A DNA stretch of 64,000 nucleotides, taken from contig CAXBIQ010000011.1 in the NCBI GenBank assembly GCA_963975935.1, positions 1 through 64,000 of the forward strand, read 5' to 3'. Shown in pieces: positions 1-8,149 of the stretch. Under the pieces are notes generated by a model that worked only from the letters and a program-made list of their open reading frames with translations, was not told where the DNA came from and made no database searches. The stretch is from Planktosalinus sp963975935 (GTDB taxonomy: Bacteria; Bacteroidota; Bacteroidia; Flavobacteriales; Flavobacteriaceae). Numbering within the stretch: position 1 is the first letter of the stretch; the number at the start of each line of letters is the position of its first letter. A program made the translations under genes and the position numbers.

Positions 1-71
1 AACATTAGTATATAAGCCATGTGTTAGTTAGTTATTGTTGATATATTGCATTTGTGCAACATGACCGCAAC

Positions 72-1190
72 TTATTTTTTATCGAAAGTAGCACTTTCCA
101 TAATAACATCCAAAGGACTCTTCAACGTTTTACTGTTTATACTCAAAACCCGTGTATAAACCTCAGTCGTTTTAGTGCTGCTGTGTCCCAGCGCCGTCTG
201 TATATACCTGATGTTCACCCCACGCTGCATCAAATGGGTCGCAAAACTGTGTCGCAAGGTATGCGGTGTGCTCCACGGGTTGGACCCCGTTTCCTTTACT
301 GCCTTCCGGTAAATCTGTTGAATACTAGTAGCAGAATACTGCCCGCCGTCCTGCCCCTCAAACAACCAGTAGGAAGGCTTATGAACCTTGTAATAAGCAC
401 GCAACAAATTCAAAAGTATCGGACTCAAAACCGTGTGCCGGTCCTTCTTGCCCTTGGAATCCTTAACAAACAAAAATCCATCATCAGAACGCACATCCTT
501 TACCCGCAGTCTGATCACCTCGCCAATGCGCAAACCCGCACTGTAAATTGTGTGCAGTATAGCCTTGTGCTTGATGTTTTCCGGGGCGTTGATAATGGCA
601 AGCACCTCCTCTTCACTCAAGGTGTTGGGCAAATCCCGGCTGCGCTTGGGGCGCGTAATCGTATAATACTCCCGCGGCTGACCCAGCGTATGCTCATAAT
701 AACTCTTGATGGCATTGATCATCATATTCTGCTTTTGCTCGCTAATCTTGTACTTCTGCACCAGCTCAAAAACAAAACCCTCAATCTGCTCCTTGGTGAG
801 ATTGGTAACATCACTGTTTTTAAAATACACTAAAAACTGCGCCAGGTTAGACTGGTACGTCCTTATGGTAGAATCACTGTAACTCTTCAACTTCATCTTT
901 TGATAATGCCTGTCCAGCTCCAGTTGCATCGCTTCAGGAATAACCAACTCAGGCATTTCAGGCGGGCTGTGCTCATTGACCACCTCCAACTTTTTACCAA
1001 ACAAAGCCCTCACTTGCTCCTTGTGAGCGTCCGTGTTAGGCAAACTCCATAAGCGCTGGGTGGGATGATAAAACGAGCCGTTCAACTGCTTAAAAGCATT
1101 GCGCTCCTCCATCATTTCATAAGGAATCTGAAACTTGATCCGCCCTGCATTCCTCCGGGGCAAATACATAAGAATAGTCGTTGCATCCAT
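72..1190 (-). CDS. Tyrosine-type site-specific recombinase/integrase
   Basis: A DNA breakage-and-rejoining enzyme of the XerC/XerD/phage integrase family. In the 372-residue product the catalytic set is present: Arg221 (GLRIGEV), a lysine in the beta-hairpin near residues 243-249, His310 and Arg313 (HTLRHSFATH), His336 (ALGHSS) and nucleophile Tyr345. A SAM-like core-binding domain lies at about residues 85-170, preceded by an extra N-terminal segment common in Bacteroidota integrases. The open frame extends to an ATG at 1235, but a -7 promoter box at 1223-1230 places the transcript start inside that extension, so I chose the ATG at 1190. Its neighbours are small orphan genes, which fits a mobile or accessory region. 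I could not identify an attachment site or the element boundaries. Confidence 0.9.
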   Translation of the reverse strand: MDATTILMYLPRRNAGRIKFQIPYEMMEERNAFKQLNGSFYHPTQRLWSLPNTDAHKEQVRALFGKKLEVVNEHSPPEMPELVIPEAMQLELDRHYQKMKLKSYSDSTIRTYQSNLAQFLVYFKNSDVTNLTKEQIEGFVFELVQKYKISEQKQNMMINAIKSYYEHTLGQPREYYTITRPKRSRDLPNTLSEEEVLAIINAPENIKHKAILHTIYSAGLRIGEVIRLRVKDVRSDDGFLFVKDSKGKKDRHTVLSPILLNLLRAYYKVHKPSYWLFEGQDGGQYSATSIQQIYRKAVKETGSNPWSTPHTLRHSFATHLMQRGVNIRYIQTALGHSSTKTTEVYTRVLSINSKTLKSPLDVIMESATFDKK

Positions 1191-1222
1191 CACTTTTACA
1201 ATATTAAAAATGAACCCTATGC

Positions 1223-1230
1223 CAAATCTA
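1223..1230 (-). promoter_or_regulatory. Putative -7 box of the integrase gene
   Basis: Read on the minus strand this is TAGATTTG, an exact match to the Bacteroidota -7 consensus TAnnTTTG. It lies 32 bases upstream of the ATG at 1190. No good -33 TTTG was found at the usual spacing. Confidence 0.5.
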
Positions 1231-1326
1231 GCCAAAAAGAACCCCCTAAACCGTGTACAAACGCCAATAAATGTTTATAACCGTTTCAAACGAATAGCTT
1301 ATATTTGATGTTATAAAAGGGTTGAT

Positions 1327-1680
1327 ATGAAAAATACCTGTAAAATATGTAAAAAAACACTCTACGGAAGAACCGATAAAATATTCTGCTCTGTGGGCTG
1401 TAAAAACCAATACCATTCCCACCTGCGAAAAGCCTCAAACCGCGCTGCACATCAAATTGACGACTACCTCAAACGCAATCATGGCATCCTGCTCGAAATC
1501 CTGGAAAAAAACAAAACCCAAATCAAAACAAACAGGACCCTTTTAGAACAAAAAAAGTTCCGGTTTAAATACCATACCCATTTTCACATAAACAGCAGTG
1601 GCAAAATGTACCACTACGTCTATGACATCGCCTGGATGGAGTTCTCTGATGACCAAATACTCATCGTAAAAAAAAGATGA
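1327..1680 (+). CDS. Small zinc-finger-like hypothetical protein
   Basis: A 117-residue protein with an N-terminal pattern CxxC (residues 5-8, CKIC) followed by a CSVGC pair near residues 22-26. This is typical of a small treble-clef or zinc-ribbon domain of the kind often described as DUF2116-like. The rest is basic and rich in Lys, Asn and His, with no signal peptide or membrane segment. It is divergent from the integrase, with 136 bases between the two starts. Function is unknown; binding of a nucleic acid or metal is only an inference from the cysteine pattern. The setting next to a recombinase suggests an accessory gene. Confidence 0.7.
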   Translation: MKNTCKICKKTLYGRTDKIFCSVGCKNQYHSHLRKASNRAAHQIDDYLKRNHGILLEILEKNKTQIKTNRTLLEQKKFRFKYHTHFHINSSGKMYHYVYDIAWMEFSDDQILIVKKR

Positions 1681-1995
1681 TGCACCCCCCACGCTTGCCA
1701 CAGCCTAACTTCTACCTTAAAAATCAGCCCGTATTACAACCCCCATTGCAGCTATTACAACAATAGCGTCCTAAAGATTTTTTGAAAAAACCGCTAAGCC
1801 TTTTATTTTACAAATGCTTCCGGCATATAAAGATGGTGAGGGCTTCATTTTTAAGCCGCTGGCATATGCCTTCAAGACGTATGACGTATGGTTTCTGTTC
1901 GCTATGAAATACCAAAAGATCAAGGTGCTGGATATTGGAAGTCATACGTCATAAGTCCTACAGTCCTGCATCAAATAATACTGAGGACATTATTG
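1681..1995. other. Non-coding stretch between two orphan genes
   Basis: No credible gene is visible. It contains one spaced inverted repeat, listed separately. A GCCTAAC near 1704 resembles the left end of an integron attC site, but no matching right end was found. Confidence 0.5.
1876..1950. repeat. Spaced inverted repeat GACGTATGAC / GTCATACGTC
   Basis: Perfect 10-base arms lie at 1876-1885 and 1941-1950, separated by 55 bases. The left arm is followed by a second partial copy (GTATG). It sits in non-coding DNA of the integrase region. It could be a recombination or protein-binding site or a remnant of a mobile element; nothing in the sequence decides. Confidence 0.6.
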
Positions 1996-2637
1996 TTATT
2001 GCAATATAAAACTACCCATATACACACTCGCAGAGGCCCGTTCCCCCGGTCGTGAGAAGCCTGTCCATATATGAGTCTCCACCCCTTCCCAACTTTGGTT
2101 CAGCGTGATGGTAACCGTCTGGTCACTGCGCCGGGCCACTTGGGTTTGATAAAACAGGGTCCTGGCCTGTGGGGCGCACAGCACGACCAGCAAGCCGTCA
2201 TCAGGATAGGCCAGCGCCTGCTCACTGTTGTCCTGCCATTGCAATTCCACCAGATAGGTGTCGTCGACATGCACAGACATCAGCTCCGGCGGCCGCAAGT
2301 CCCCCAAACTCATTAAGGCTTTGGGAAAATTGATGTGGTAGCTCTCGTCCTCAAAATAAACCACCTCGTTCAAATAATAAGACTTTGCCCAGTGAAAAGC
2401 CGGCAAATGACTGCCGGGGGGAAATACATTCTCCCGCAGCAAACGCTTTAAGGGCCTTAAAAAATCCATTACCACCAGCATTTTGTCTTGTTGCAACTTT
2501 TGCAATGGGGATGATTTTCTTTTTTTCCCTGAGAACTCCGGTTTGGTGCGCACCAGGTTCCCATAAATACTCTTGTAAAACACAAAACCCCCAACCATCC
2601 CGGTCAGGTTGATCAATTTAGTAGTTACTCGTGCCAT
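1996..2637 (-). CDS. DUF6266-like hypothetical protein
   Basis: A 213-residue protein of unknown function. The start MARVTTKLINLTG, with the following GGFVFYKS and a region near residue 40 rich in Lys, Ser and Gln, resembles the Bacteroidota family DUF6266, whose members begin with a similar MARxxxG stretch. The frame continues ten residues upstream to 2667, but the MAR start at 2637 fits that family better. There is no signal peptide or membrane helix. Family members often occur as isolated genes in variable regions, which matches the position beside an integrase. The assignment rests on the N-terminal pattern only. Confidence 0.65.
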   Translation of the reverse strand: MARVTTKLINLTGMVGGFVFYKSIYGNLVRTKPEFSGKKRKSSPLQKLQQDKMLVVMDFLRPLKRLLRENVFPPGSHLPAFHWAKSYYLNEVVYFEDESYHINFPKALMSLGDLRPPELMSVHVDDTYLVELQWQDNSEQALAYPDDGLLVVLCAPQARTLFYQTQVARRSDQTVTITLNQSWEGVETHIWTGFSRPGERASASVYMGSFILQ

Positions 2638-2766
2638 CTTAATTTCGTTGGTTACACAAAAAAACACGTTTAAAAAGGATAAGACCTCTGTAAACTACTC
2701 AAAGCTAGGCAATTTCCCTGATATAATCCCTATATACTGGTAAGATTTCTCTAGTTATAAACATAG

Positions 2767-2833
2767 TTTCTTCGATGTTTATCCGTACTTTAGCCGTAAA
2801 TACAGTATCTTTTACGGCAAAACATCGAAGAAA
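2767..2833. repeat. Compound inverted repeat (two nested stems)
   Basis: An outer stem of 14 bases pairs TTTCTTCGATGTTT (2767-2780) with its exact complement at 2820-2833. An inner stem of 8 bases pairs GCCGTAAA (2793-2800) with TTTACGGC (2811-2818) around a 10-base loop. A 12-base one-sided bulge separates the stems. There is no T-tract, so it is unlikely to be a terminator. A miniature mobile element or folded recombination site is possible. Confidence 0.7.
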
Positions 2834-3344
2834 GTTCGGCTAATCTATGAATAAAACCAGGCGATACTATACAGCATCCTGCAGGGAAGTAAGGGATGAG
2901 AAAGGACGAAATTAGACGTTTTGAAGGTAGAAGTAAGGAGTTAGAAGTAGCCTTTTTCTGGGGAGGGTGATTCCTTTATATCTTATATAAAGAAAAAAGT
3001 GGCGTTTGAATTCTTTTTACATACAGAACATGGTTGTGAACCCAAACCTCCCTTGCTTATCCCTTAGATATGGAAGCCATGGTTTATTAACGACTATTCG
3101 AAAACAGTAGGTTTATAAATCTTTCCCCGCCACAGACAAGGGGTTTGGGGTTGACGGGCCTGTCGTTTTTTCGCTTAAAGCCTTAAATCGTAAAGCGTCT
3201 ATGTTACTAAAACTTGCATACTTATAGGACACCTACATTGATATCAAGAGCCATTATATGGACGGTAGGTCTTCTTTTTCAGAAACCAACTGCACAGCCG
3301 TATAAAGTATTGTTAAATACAGAATATTTTGATTTCCTAACCGT

Positions 3345-3352
3345 TATTTTTG
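3345..3352 (+). promoter_or_regulatory. Putative -7 box of the 3.4 kb lipoprotein gene
   Basis: TATTTTTG matches the Bacteroidota -7 consensus TAnnTTTG and lies 24 bases before the ATG at 3377. A TTTG at 3328-3331 is closer than the usual -33 spacing. Confidence 0.5.
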
Positions 3353-3376
3353 TAAAATATATAAAACAACAACACC

Positions 3377-4009
3377 ATGAATAAATTATTTTTTATACCC
3401 CTTAGCATTTTAGCCCTTCTCTTTACAAGTTGTATCACTGATGATGAAGGCAATGATGTGAACCCCACCCCCTGCCAGGTAGCCGAAATCTCTTCAGAGA
3501 GTGCCCGCATTGATTTTGAAAATGCTGCTCCCGAAGATTATACTGAAACCTGTAACAACTATAAAACAGCCTTGCAACAACAAATCACCACCTGTGGGGA
3601 TGCAGACGGCAGCATTCAGACCCGGATTGATACCCTGGGAGATTGTACAGATCCTGATGCAAATGTGGTAACAGGACAAATCACGGTCACTGCCGGTACC
3701 CTCGATATTGTTTTTGACGAAATCACTATCGTGCAACAGGGAACGCTCCTGAGGGTAACTGGTACCACATCAGCCGCCAATGACTACACCATTTTCTTTG
3801 AAGTAGAAGAAGATGCCGTGGGTTCAGCAGCCATGGAAAACTTCCAACTTGACGTTATTTCAACCTATGTCCCAATAATACCAAGTTTTACAAGTAGCAT
3901 TGATGTCAATACAGATACTGCACTGAGCGGAACTTTTTCAGGAAGCGTTGAAAACAATGACGGCGGACAACTGGAACTGACCAACGGGGTCATTGACCTC
4001 AGTTATTAA
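3377..4009 (+). CDS. Hypothetical lipoprotein
   Basis: A 210-residue protein with a clear lipoprotein signal: a charged start, a hydrophobic stretch and the lipobox LFTSC, with Cys19 as the probable lipidated residue. The mature part is acidic and carries cysteine pairs in its first half (CQVAE, ETCNNY, TTCGDA, GDCTDP) that may form disulfides. The second half looks beta-rich. I do not recognise a family. It appears to be a single-gene unit, with its own -7 box upstream and a strong intrinsic terminator 30 bases downstream. It probably sits in an envelope membrane. Confidence 0.8.
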   Translation: MNKLFFIPLSILALLFTSCITDDEGNDVNPTPCQVAEISSESARIDFENAAPEDYTETCNNYKTALQQQITTCGDADGSIQTRIDTLGDCTDPDANVVTGQITVTAGTLDIVFDEITIVQQGTLLRVTGTTSAANDYTIFFEVEEDAVGSAAMENFQLDVISTYVPIIPSFTSSIDVNTDTALSGTFSGSVENNDGGQLELTNGVIDLSY

Positions 4010-4041
4010 AAAATTTCCTTCTGCTGAAGGTTCAGACAAAG

Positions 4042-4075
4042 AAAATCCACTATGCTATCATAGTGGATTTTTTTT
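4042..4075 (+). terminator. Intrinsic terminator after the lipoprotein gene
   Basis: A 13-base perfect stem (AAAATCCACTATG at 4042-4054 with its complement at 4059-4071), a 4-base loop, and a run of T on the + strand. Confidence 0.85.
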
Positions 4076-4106
4076 ATCTTTATAAGCCTTATAAAAATCA
4101 AAACCC

Positions 4107-4949
4107 ATGAATTTGTCCAAAGCCCTTATCCTGATGCTACTTGTCGTCGCAGGACTGGTCACTGTTTTTTTCCTGCATTTTGATGCTACTCAAATAAGGT
4201 ATAAACATGCTGAAACAGTTGAAGTGGTAAAGAAATGGGAGCTGCCTGATATTTTGTATGAAGTATCGGGCATTGCATATATGGGCGATCAAAAAATAGC
4301 TGCTGTTCAAGATGAAAAAGGAATCATCTTTGTTTATAACTTGTCAACCTCAAGTATTGAAAAAGAAATCCTTTTTGGGGAAGACGGCGATTATGAGGGC
4401 ATAGCGCTTGCCGGTAGTACTGCCTATGTCTTAAAAAGTGACGGTACGCTTTCACAAGTAACCCATTTTATGGACAACCGGGCACACACCACTGTTTATG
4501 AATCACCGTTTAAAAAAGGATCCAATTTTGAAGGCTTGTGTTATGACCCAAAAAACAACCGGTTACTGCTCGCATTGAAAGAAAATGGTGAGACATATTC
4601 CAAGCCCGTGTATGCCTTTGACCTTACTGCAAAAACATTTAAAAAAGAGCCGGTATTTACATTACAGCCTGATGCCCCCCTTTTAGAAACCTCCGGAAAA
4701 AAGAAACCTGCACTTTACCCATCAGAAATCAACATCCACCCTGAAACCGGGAAGCTCTTTCTTCTGGAAGGCGTCAATCCCAAATTGATTATCCTGAAAG
4801 CTAAAGGCGCTATGGAAACACTTTATGCATTGGACCGCAAACAGTTTCCGCAGGCTGAAGGGCTCACTTTTGGAGCTCAAGGCGAAATTTATATCTCCAA
4901 TGAAGGAAGAGGAGGCTCTCCAAGCATTCTTCAAATCACATTGAACTAA
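4107..4949 (+). CDS. SdiA-regulated-like beta-propeller protein
   Basis: A 280-residue protein with one N-terminal membrane segment (about residues 5-24), probably a signal anchor, followed by a propeller-like domain. Repeated phrases such as YEVSGIAYMGDQKIAAVQDE, GDYEGIALAG, NFEGLCYDPKNNRLLLALKE and PSEINIHPETGKLFLLEG match the pattern of the SdiA-regulated family (PF06977 type), calcium-binding-like propellers of unknown function. It lies 6 bases before a TVP38/TMEM64 gene, so the two are probably cotranscribed. Function is not known; a periplasmic binding or sensing role is inference. Confidence 0.75.
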   Translation: MNLSKALILMLLVVAGLVTVFFLHFDATQIRYKHAETVEVVKKWELPDILYEVSGIAYMGDQKIAAVQDEKGIIFVYNLSTSSIEKEILFGEDGDYEGIALAGSTAYVLKSDGTLSQVTHFMDNRAHTTVYESPFKKGSNFEGLCYDPKNNRLLLALKENGETYSKPVYAFDLTAKTFKKEPVFTLQPDAPLLETSGKKKPALYPSEINIHPETGKLFLLEGVNPKLIILKAKGAMETLYALDRKQFPQAEGLTFGAQGEIYISNEGRGGSPSILQITLN

Positions 4950-4955
4950 GCCTTT

Positions 4956-5666
4956 ATGAAAAAATCACCTGAAACCCCTTCTGTCAAAAAAAGTAAAGTT
5001 CCCCTGTTTATTTCGGGAGTAATCGTCATTGCGATAGTGCTTTCCTATTTTTTTATTCCCGCGGTACACGCTTTTTTAAATGAGGCCTGGCAGGTACTGA
5101 GCAGTGGCGATGAAGCCCGCATTGAAAGGTGGGTAAGTCAGTTTGGATGGATTGGACCCCTGGTTTTGGTTGTATGTATGGTGGCACAAATGTTCCTGCT
5201 GGTCATCCCCTCCCTCGCCCTCATGGTGGTTTCCATTGTTGCATATGGCCCTTTTTGGGGTAGCCTTATCGTGTTTACATCTATTTTTACGGCTTCTTCT
5301 GTGGGTTATCTCATCGGGACCTATTTTGGACCCGTGCTTGTAGAGAAACTTATAGGGGTTAAAGCTGAAAAGAAAATTAGTGCTTTTATTGAAGACTATG
5401 GCTTTTGGGCTGTATTTGTGACCCGCCTCAACCCTATCCTCTCTAATGATGCCATTAGTTTTGTGGCAGGAATTTTAAAAATGGGCTACTGGAAGTTTAT
5501 GGGCGCCACCCTCCTGGGCATTTTACCCCTAACCGTTTTTATCGCCGTGCTGGGTGAAACTACTGATGGTTTAAAAACAGGGCTTATTTGGGGGTCGCTC
5601 ATCAGTTTGGTGTTATTCCTGCTGTATGTCTGGTGGGACAAAAAAAAGCGTTCCCGGCGCAGCTAA
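4956..5666 (+). CDS. TVP38/TMEM64 family membrane protein
   Basis: A 236-residue multi-pass inner-membrane protein with the VTT (SNARE-associated) domain at about residues 65-190. The region LVIPSLALMVVSIVAYGPFWG, the FTASSVGYLIGTYFG stretch and the VTRLNPILSNDAISFVAG loop are characteristic; the Arg and Pro of that loop belong to the family signature. DedA/VTT proteins are proposed lipid scramblases or transporters; the substrate here is not visible. It follows the propeller gene by 6 bases. The C-terminus is strongly basic (KKKRSRRS), which suggests a cytoplasmic end. Confidence 0.88.
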   Translation: MKKSPETPSVKKSKVPLFISGVIVIAIVLSYFFIPAVHAFLNEAWQVLSSGDEARIERWVSQFGWIGPLVLVVCMVAQMFLLVIPSLALMVVSIVAYGPFWGSLIVFTSIFTASSVGYLIGTYFGPVLVEKLIGVKAEKKISAFIEDYGFWAVFVTRLNPILSNDAISFVAGILKMGYWKFMGATLLGILPLTVFIAVLGETTDGLKTGLIWGSLISLVLFLLYVWWDKKKRSRRS

Positions 5667-5917
5667 GGTATGCACTAAAATAAAGTATCCATAAATCAGG
5701 CAATGTATTCAACCGCTTGTCATACAACGCATTTTATGAGGGTACTTATTCCCATATCTCCATTTCCGTAATAGTAAACAAATAAATTTCCTGATTTTAC
5801 CCCTCATCAGTTGCAGGTTCGGTATTAAAAACTTTAAAATACAAGTATACTGCCTTGCCACATAATCAAAATTCCGTAATTTCGTAGCTTGTAACAAACC
5901 GAATAAAACACAGCATC

Positions 5918-7294
5918 ATGAGCAAATATGATATTATCGTCCTGGGGAGTGGTCCCGGCGGATATGTAACGGCCATCCGCGCCTCACAATTAGGGTTTAA
6001 AACCGCAGTCATTGAAAAAGAAAGCCTGGGAGGCGTGTGTCTCAACTGGGGATGTATTCCCACAAAAGCCCTTTTAAAAAGTGCGCAGGTTTTTGATTAT
6101 TTAAAACATGCTGAAGATTATGGCCTTACCCTGAACGATGCTGACAAGGACTTTACCAAAGTTATCAAAAGAAGCCGGAATGTTGCCGGTGATATGAGCA
6201 AGGGTGTTCAGTTTTTGATGAAGAAGAACAAGATAGACGTTATTGACGGTTTCGGAAAACTGAAGCCCGGAAAGAAAGTAGATGTTGACGGAAAGGAATA
6301 CAGTGCAGACCATATCATCATTGCCACGGGTGCCCGCTCACGTGAGTTGCCCAGCCTGAAGCAGGACGGTAAAAAAGTAATTGGTTACCGGGAGGCGATG
6401 TCGCTTGACAAGCAACCCAAAAGTATGATTGTTGTGGGAAGTGGCGCCATTGGTGTCGAATTTGCCCATTTTTACAATGCTATGGGCACAGAAGTGACCC
6501 TCGTGGAGTTTCTCCCCAACCTGGTACCGCTTGAAGACGAGGACGTGTCCAAACAATTTGAGCGTTCGTTCAAAAAAGCAGGTATCAAGGTGATGACCAG
6601 TTCTTCTGTAGAATCTGTTGATGTTTCCGGAAAAGGTGTTAAAGCAAAAGTCAAAACCCAGAAAGGCGAAGAAACCCTGGAAGCTGATATTGTTCTTTCG
6701 GCCGTGGGTATCAAATCAAACATTGAAAATATCGGTCTTGAAGATGTGGGCATTGTGGTTGACAAAGACAAGATTGTCGTTAACGATTGGTACCAAACCA
6801 ACATTCCCGGCTATTATGCCATTGGTGATGTGGTTCCCGGACCGGCATTGGCCCATGTCGCTTCCGCGGAAGGGATTACCTGTGTTGAAAAAATAAAAGG
6901 GATGCACGTGGAGGCCATTGATTATGGCAACATCCCGGGATGTACTTATGCCACTCCTGAAATTGCCAGCGTGGGTATGACCGAAAAGCAGGCCAAAGAA
7001 GCCGGATATGAATTAAAAGTGGGAAAATTCCCGTTCAGCGCTTCCGGAAAAGCCAAAGCAGCGGGTACTCCCGAAGGTTTTGTAAAAGTAATTTTTGATG
7101 CTAAATACGGCGAATGGTTGGGCTGCCATATGATTGGTGCCGGAGTAACCGATATGATTGCAGAAGCGGTATTGGGAAGAAAACTGGAGACCACCGGCCA
7201 TGAAGTCCTGAAGGCCATTCACCCCCACCCTACTATGAGTGAAGCGGTAATGGAGGCTGTTGCTGATGCCTATGGAGAGGTAATTCATTTGTAA
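5918..7294 (+). CDS. lpdA: Dihydrolipoyl dehydrogenase (E3)
   Basis: The FAD- and NAD-dependent E3 component that reoxidises dihydrolipoamide in 2-oxoacid dehydrogenase and glycine cleavage complexes. The 458-residue length is near normal. The FAD motif GSGPGGYVTAIRASQLG is at about residues 10-26. The redox disulfide is in GGVCLNWGCIPTK, the NAD motif VVGSGAIGVEFA is near residue 175, and the C-terminal active-site motif HPHPTMSE ends the dimer domain. It stands alone with 250 bases upstream and a strong terminator downstream. Genomes of this group often carry more than one lpd paralogue, so the specific complex is not determined. Confidence 0.96.
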   Translation: MSKYDIIVLGSGPGGYVTAIRASQLGFKTAVIEKESLGGVCLNWGCIPTKALLKSAQVFDYLKHAEDYGLTLNDADKDFTKVIKRSRNVAGDMSKGVQFLMKKNKIDVIDGFGKLKPGKKVDVDGKEYSADHIIIATGARSRELPSLKQDGKKVIGYREAMSLDKQPKSMIVVGSGAIGVEFAHFYNAMGTEVTLVEFLPNLVPLEDEDVSKQFERSFKKAGIKVMTSSSVESVDVSGKGVKAKVKTQKGEETLEADIVLSAVGIKSNIENIGLEDVGIVVDKDKIVVNDWYQTNIPGYYAIGDVVPGPALAHVASAEGITCVEKIKGMHVEAIDYGNIPGCTYATPEIASVGMTEKQAKEAGYELKVGKFPFSASGKAKAAGTPEGFVKVIFDAKYGEWLGCHMIGAGVTDMIAEAVLGRKLETTGHEVLKAIHPHPTMSEAVMEAVADAYGEVIHL

Positions 7295-7320
7295 AAATAT
7301 ATAAAGGTTTTATATATCAA

Positions 7321-7356
7321 AAAGTGGTTGTTTCTTTAAACAACCACTTTTTTTAT
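7321..7356 (+). terminator. Intrinsic terminator after lpdA
   Basis: A 13-base perfect stem (AAAGTGGTTGTTT at 7321-7333 with its complement at 7338-7350), a 4-base loop, then T residues. Confidence 0.85.
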
Positions 7357-7420
7357 TTGGTTTTGAGTTGGTGCGTTTTTAGTACTGAACACCGCTAGTA
7401 AACACTGTGCACTTATCTCT

Positions 7421-7443
7421 CGCAAAGGCGCGGAGACGCAAAG
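7421..7443. repeat. Dispersed CGCAAAG-type repeat, copy 1
   Basis: A run built from CGCAAAG / GCGCGGA / GACGCAAAG units. Its first 11 bases, CGCAAAGGCGC, recur at 29521-29531, and the match extends to 13 bases (CTCGCAAAGGCGC). Such heptamer-like elements are scattered through intergenic DNA of many Bacteroidota and other bacteria. Function is unknown. Confidence 0.6.
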
Positions 7444-7492
7444 TTTAGTGGTCAGTGGCTTTTAGGTTATATAACCGATTGCTGACTCTCCA

Positions 7493-7882
7493 TTAGTCTT
7501 TTCCCAGGATTTTGTCAAAATTGGGTTGAAAGTAATTGGGCCCTTTGAGGACTTTACCGTCATCGCGGTAGATGGGTTTGCCGTTTTCGCCCAACTTGCT
7601 CATATTGCTGCGTTGAATTTCTTCAAACACCTCTTCAATGACGTCTTGCATTCCGTGCTCGATAATGGTTCCGCAGAGGATGTAGAGCATATCCCCTAGG
7701 GCATCTGCAACTTCTACCAGGTCGTTGCTGTTTGCGGCTTCGAGGTACTCTTCATTCTCCTCTCGCATGAGTTTATAGCGCAATAAATTTTTAGCTTCTC
7801 CGAGATCTGCCGTAGGGGTCTTTTTAATTCCCAACCCAAAGGCCTTGTGAAATTCTGTTACTGCTTCTATTTTTCGCTTCAT
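7493..7882 (-). CDS. MazG-like nucleotide pyrophosphohydrolase
   Basis: A 129-residue all-alpha NTP pyrophosphatase-type protein (MazG/HisE superfamily). The metal-binding pattern is visible as REENEEYLEA (EExxE) near residues 41-50, followed by EVADALGDMLYIL (ExxDxxxD) near residues 58-70. The family hydrolyses nucleoside triphosphates or related substrates to monophosphate and pyrophosphate and is often a house-cleaning enzyme. It is divergent from a small membrane-protein gene. The substrate is not determined. Confidence 0.82.
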   Translation of the reverse strand: MKRKIEAVTEFHKAFGLGIKKTPTADLGEAKNLLRYKLMREENEEYLEAANSNDLVEVADALGDMLYILCGTIIEHGMQDVIEEVFEEIQRSNMSKLGENGKPIYRDDGKVLKGPNYFQPNFDKILGKD

Positions 7883-7928
7883 ATTCTAATATTTGGTTGT
7901 ATTTTTACGGTTTTAAAACCACATCATT

Positions 7929-8117
7929 ATGTTTACTTCCGGTCAATGGGTTGTCGCCATCATTTTTGTCATTGCTTTTGTTATCCTGATGATTTACAGC
8001 TATCGCAAAGACAAAGCCCTGCATAAAAAGCATTACAAAGGAGCCTTTTGGGTGCTTGTGGGTTTTATCGGTTTTATTTTGTTCCTGTTTTTTATCAAGT
8101 TTTTTATCAAGGGATAA
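7929..8117 (+). CDS. Small two-helix membrane protein
   Basis: A 62-residue protein with membrane segments at about residues 7-24 and 42-59, separated by a basic loop (YRKDKALHKKHYK). Similar short membrane proteins are common in flavobacterial genomes but have no assigned role. It is divergent from the MazG-like gene and converges on the end of the AAA+ operon. I accept it as a gene because the composition and topology are coherent and no gene lies opposite. Confidence 0.65.
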   Translation: MFTSGQWVVAIIFVIAFVILMIYSYRKDKALHKKHYKGAFWVLVGFIGFILFLFFIKFFIKG

Positions 8118-8149
8118 AAATCACTTCTTTTTCCTGAAAACACCTGTTA

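Larger units (their letters stand above)
2638..3376. other. Long non-coding stretch with an inverted repeat
   Basis: About 740 bases with no supported gene. It holds the compound inverted repeat at 2767-2833, a short AT palindrome near 2974-2992 (CTTTATAT / ATATAAAG), and a near-duplicate of GTAGAAGTAAGGAG / TTAGAAGTAG near 2929-2950. The promoter of the next gene lies at its right end. Confidence 0.5.

Noticed and set aside
1236..3376. Integron with gene cassettes next to the tyrosine recombinase
   Set aside because: A GCCTAAC word near 1704 and folded repeats suggested attC sites, but no paired GTTAGGC end was found at a suitable distance, and the small genes lie in mixed orientation.
5709..5897. 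62-codon minus-strand frame upstream of lpdA
   Set aside because: It has basic, irregular composition, no promoter and no coherent fold, and lies in the lpdA leader.
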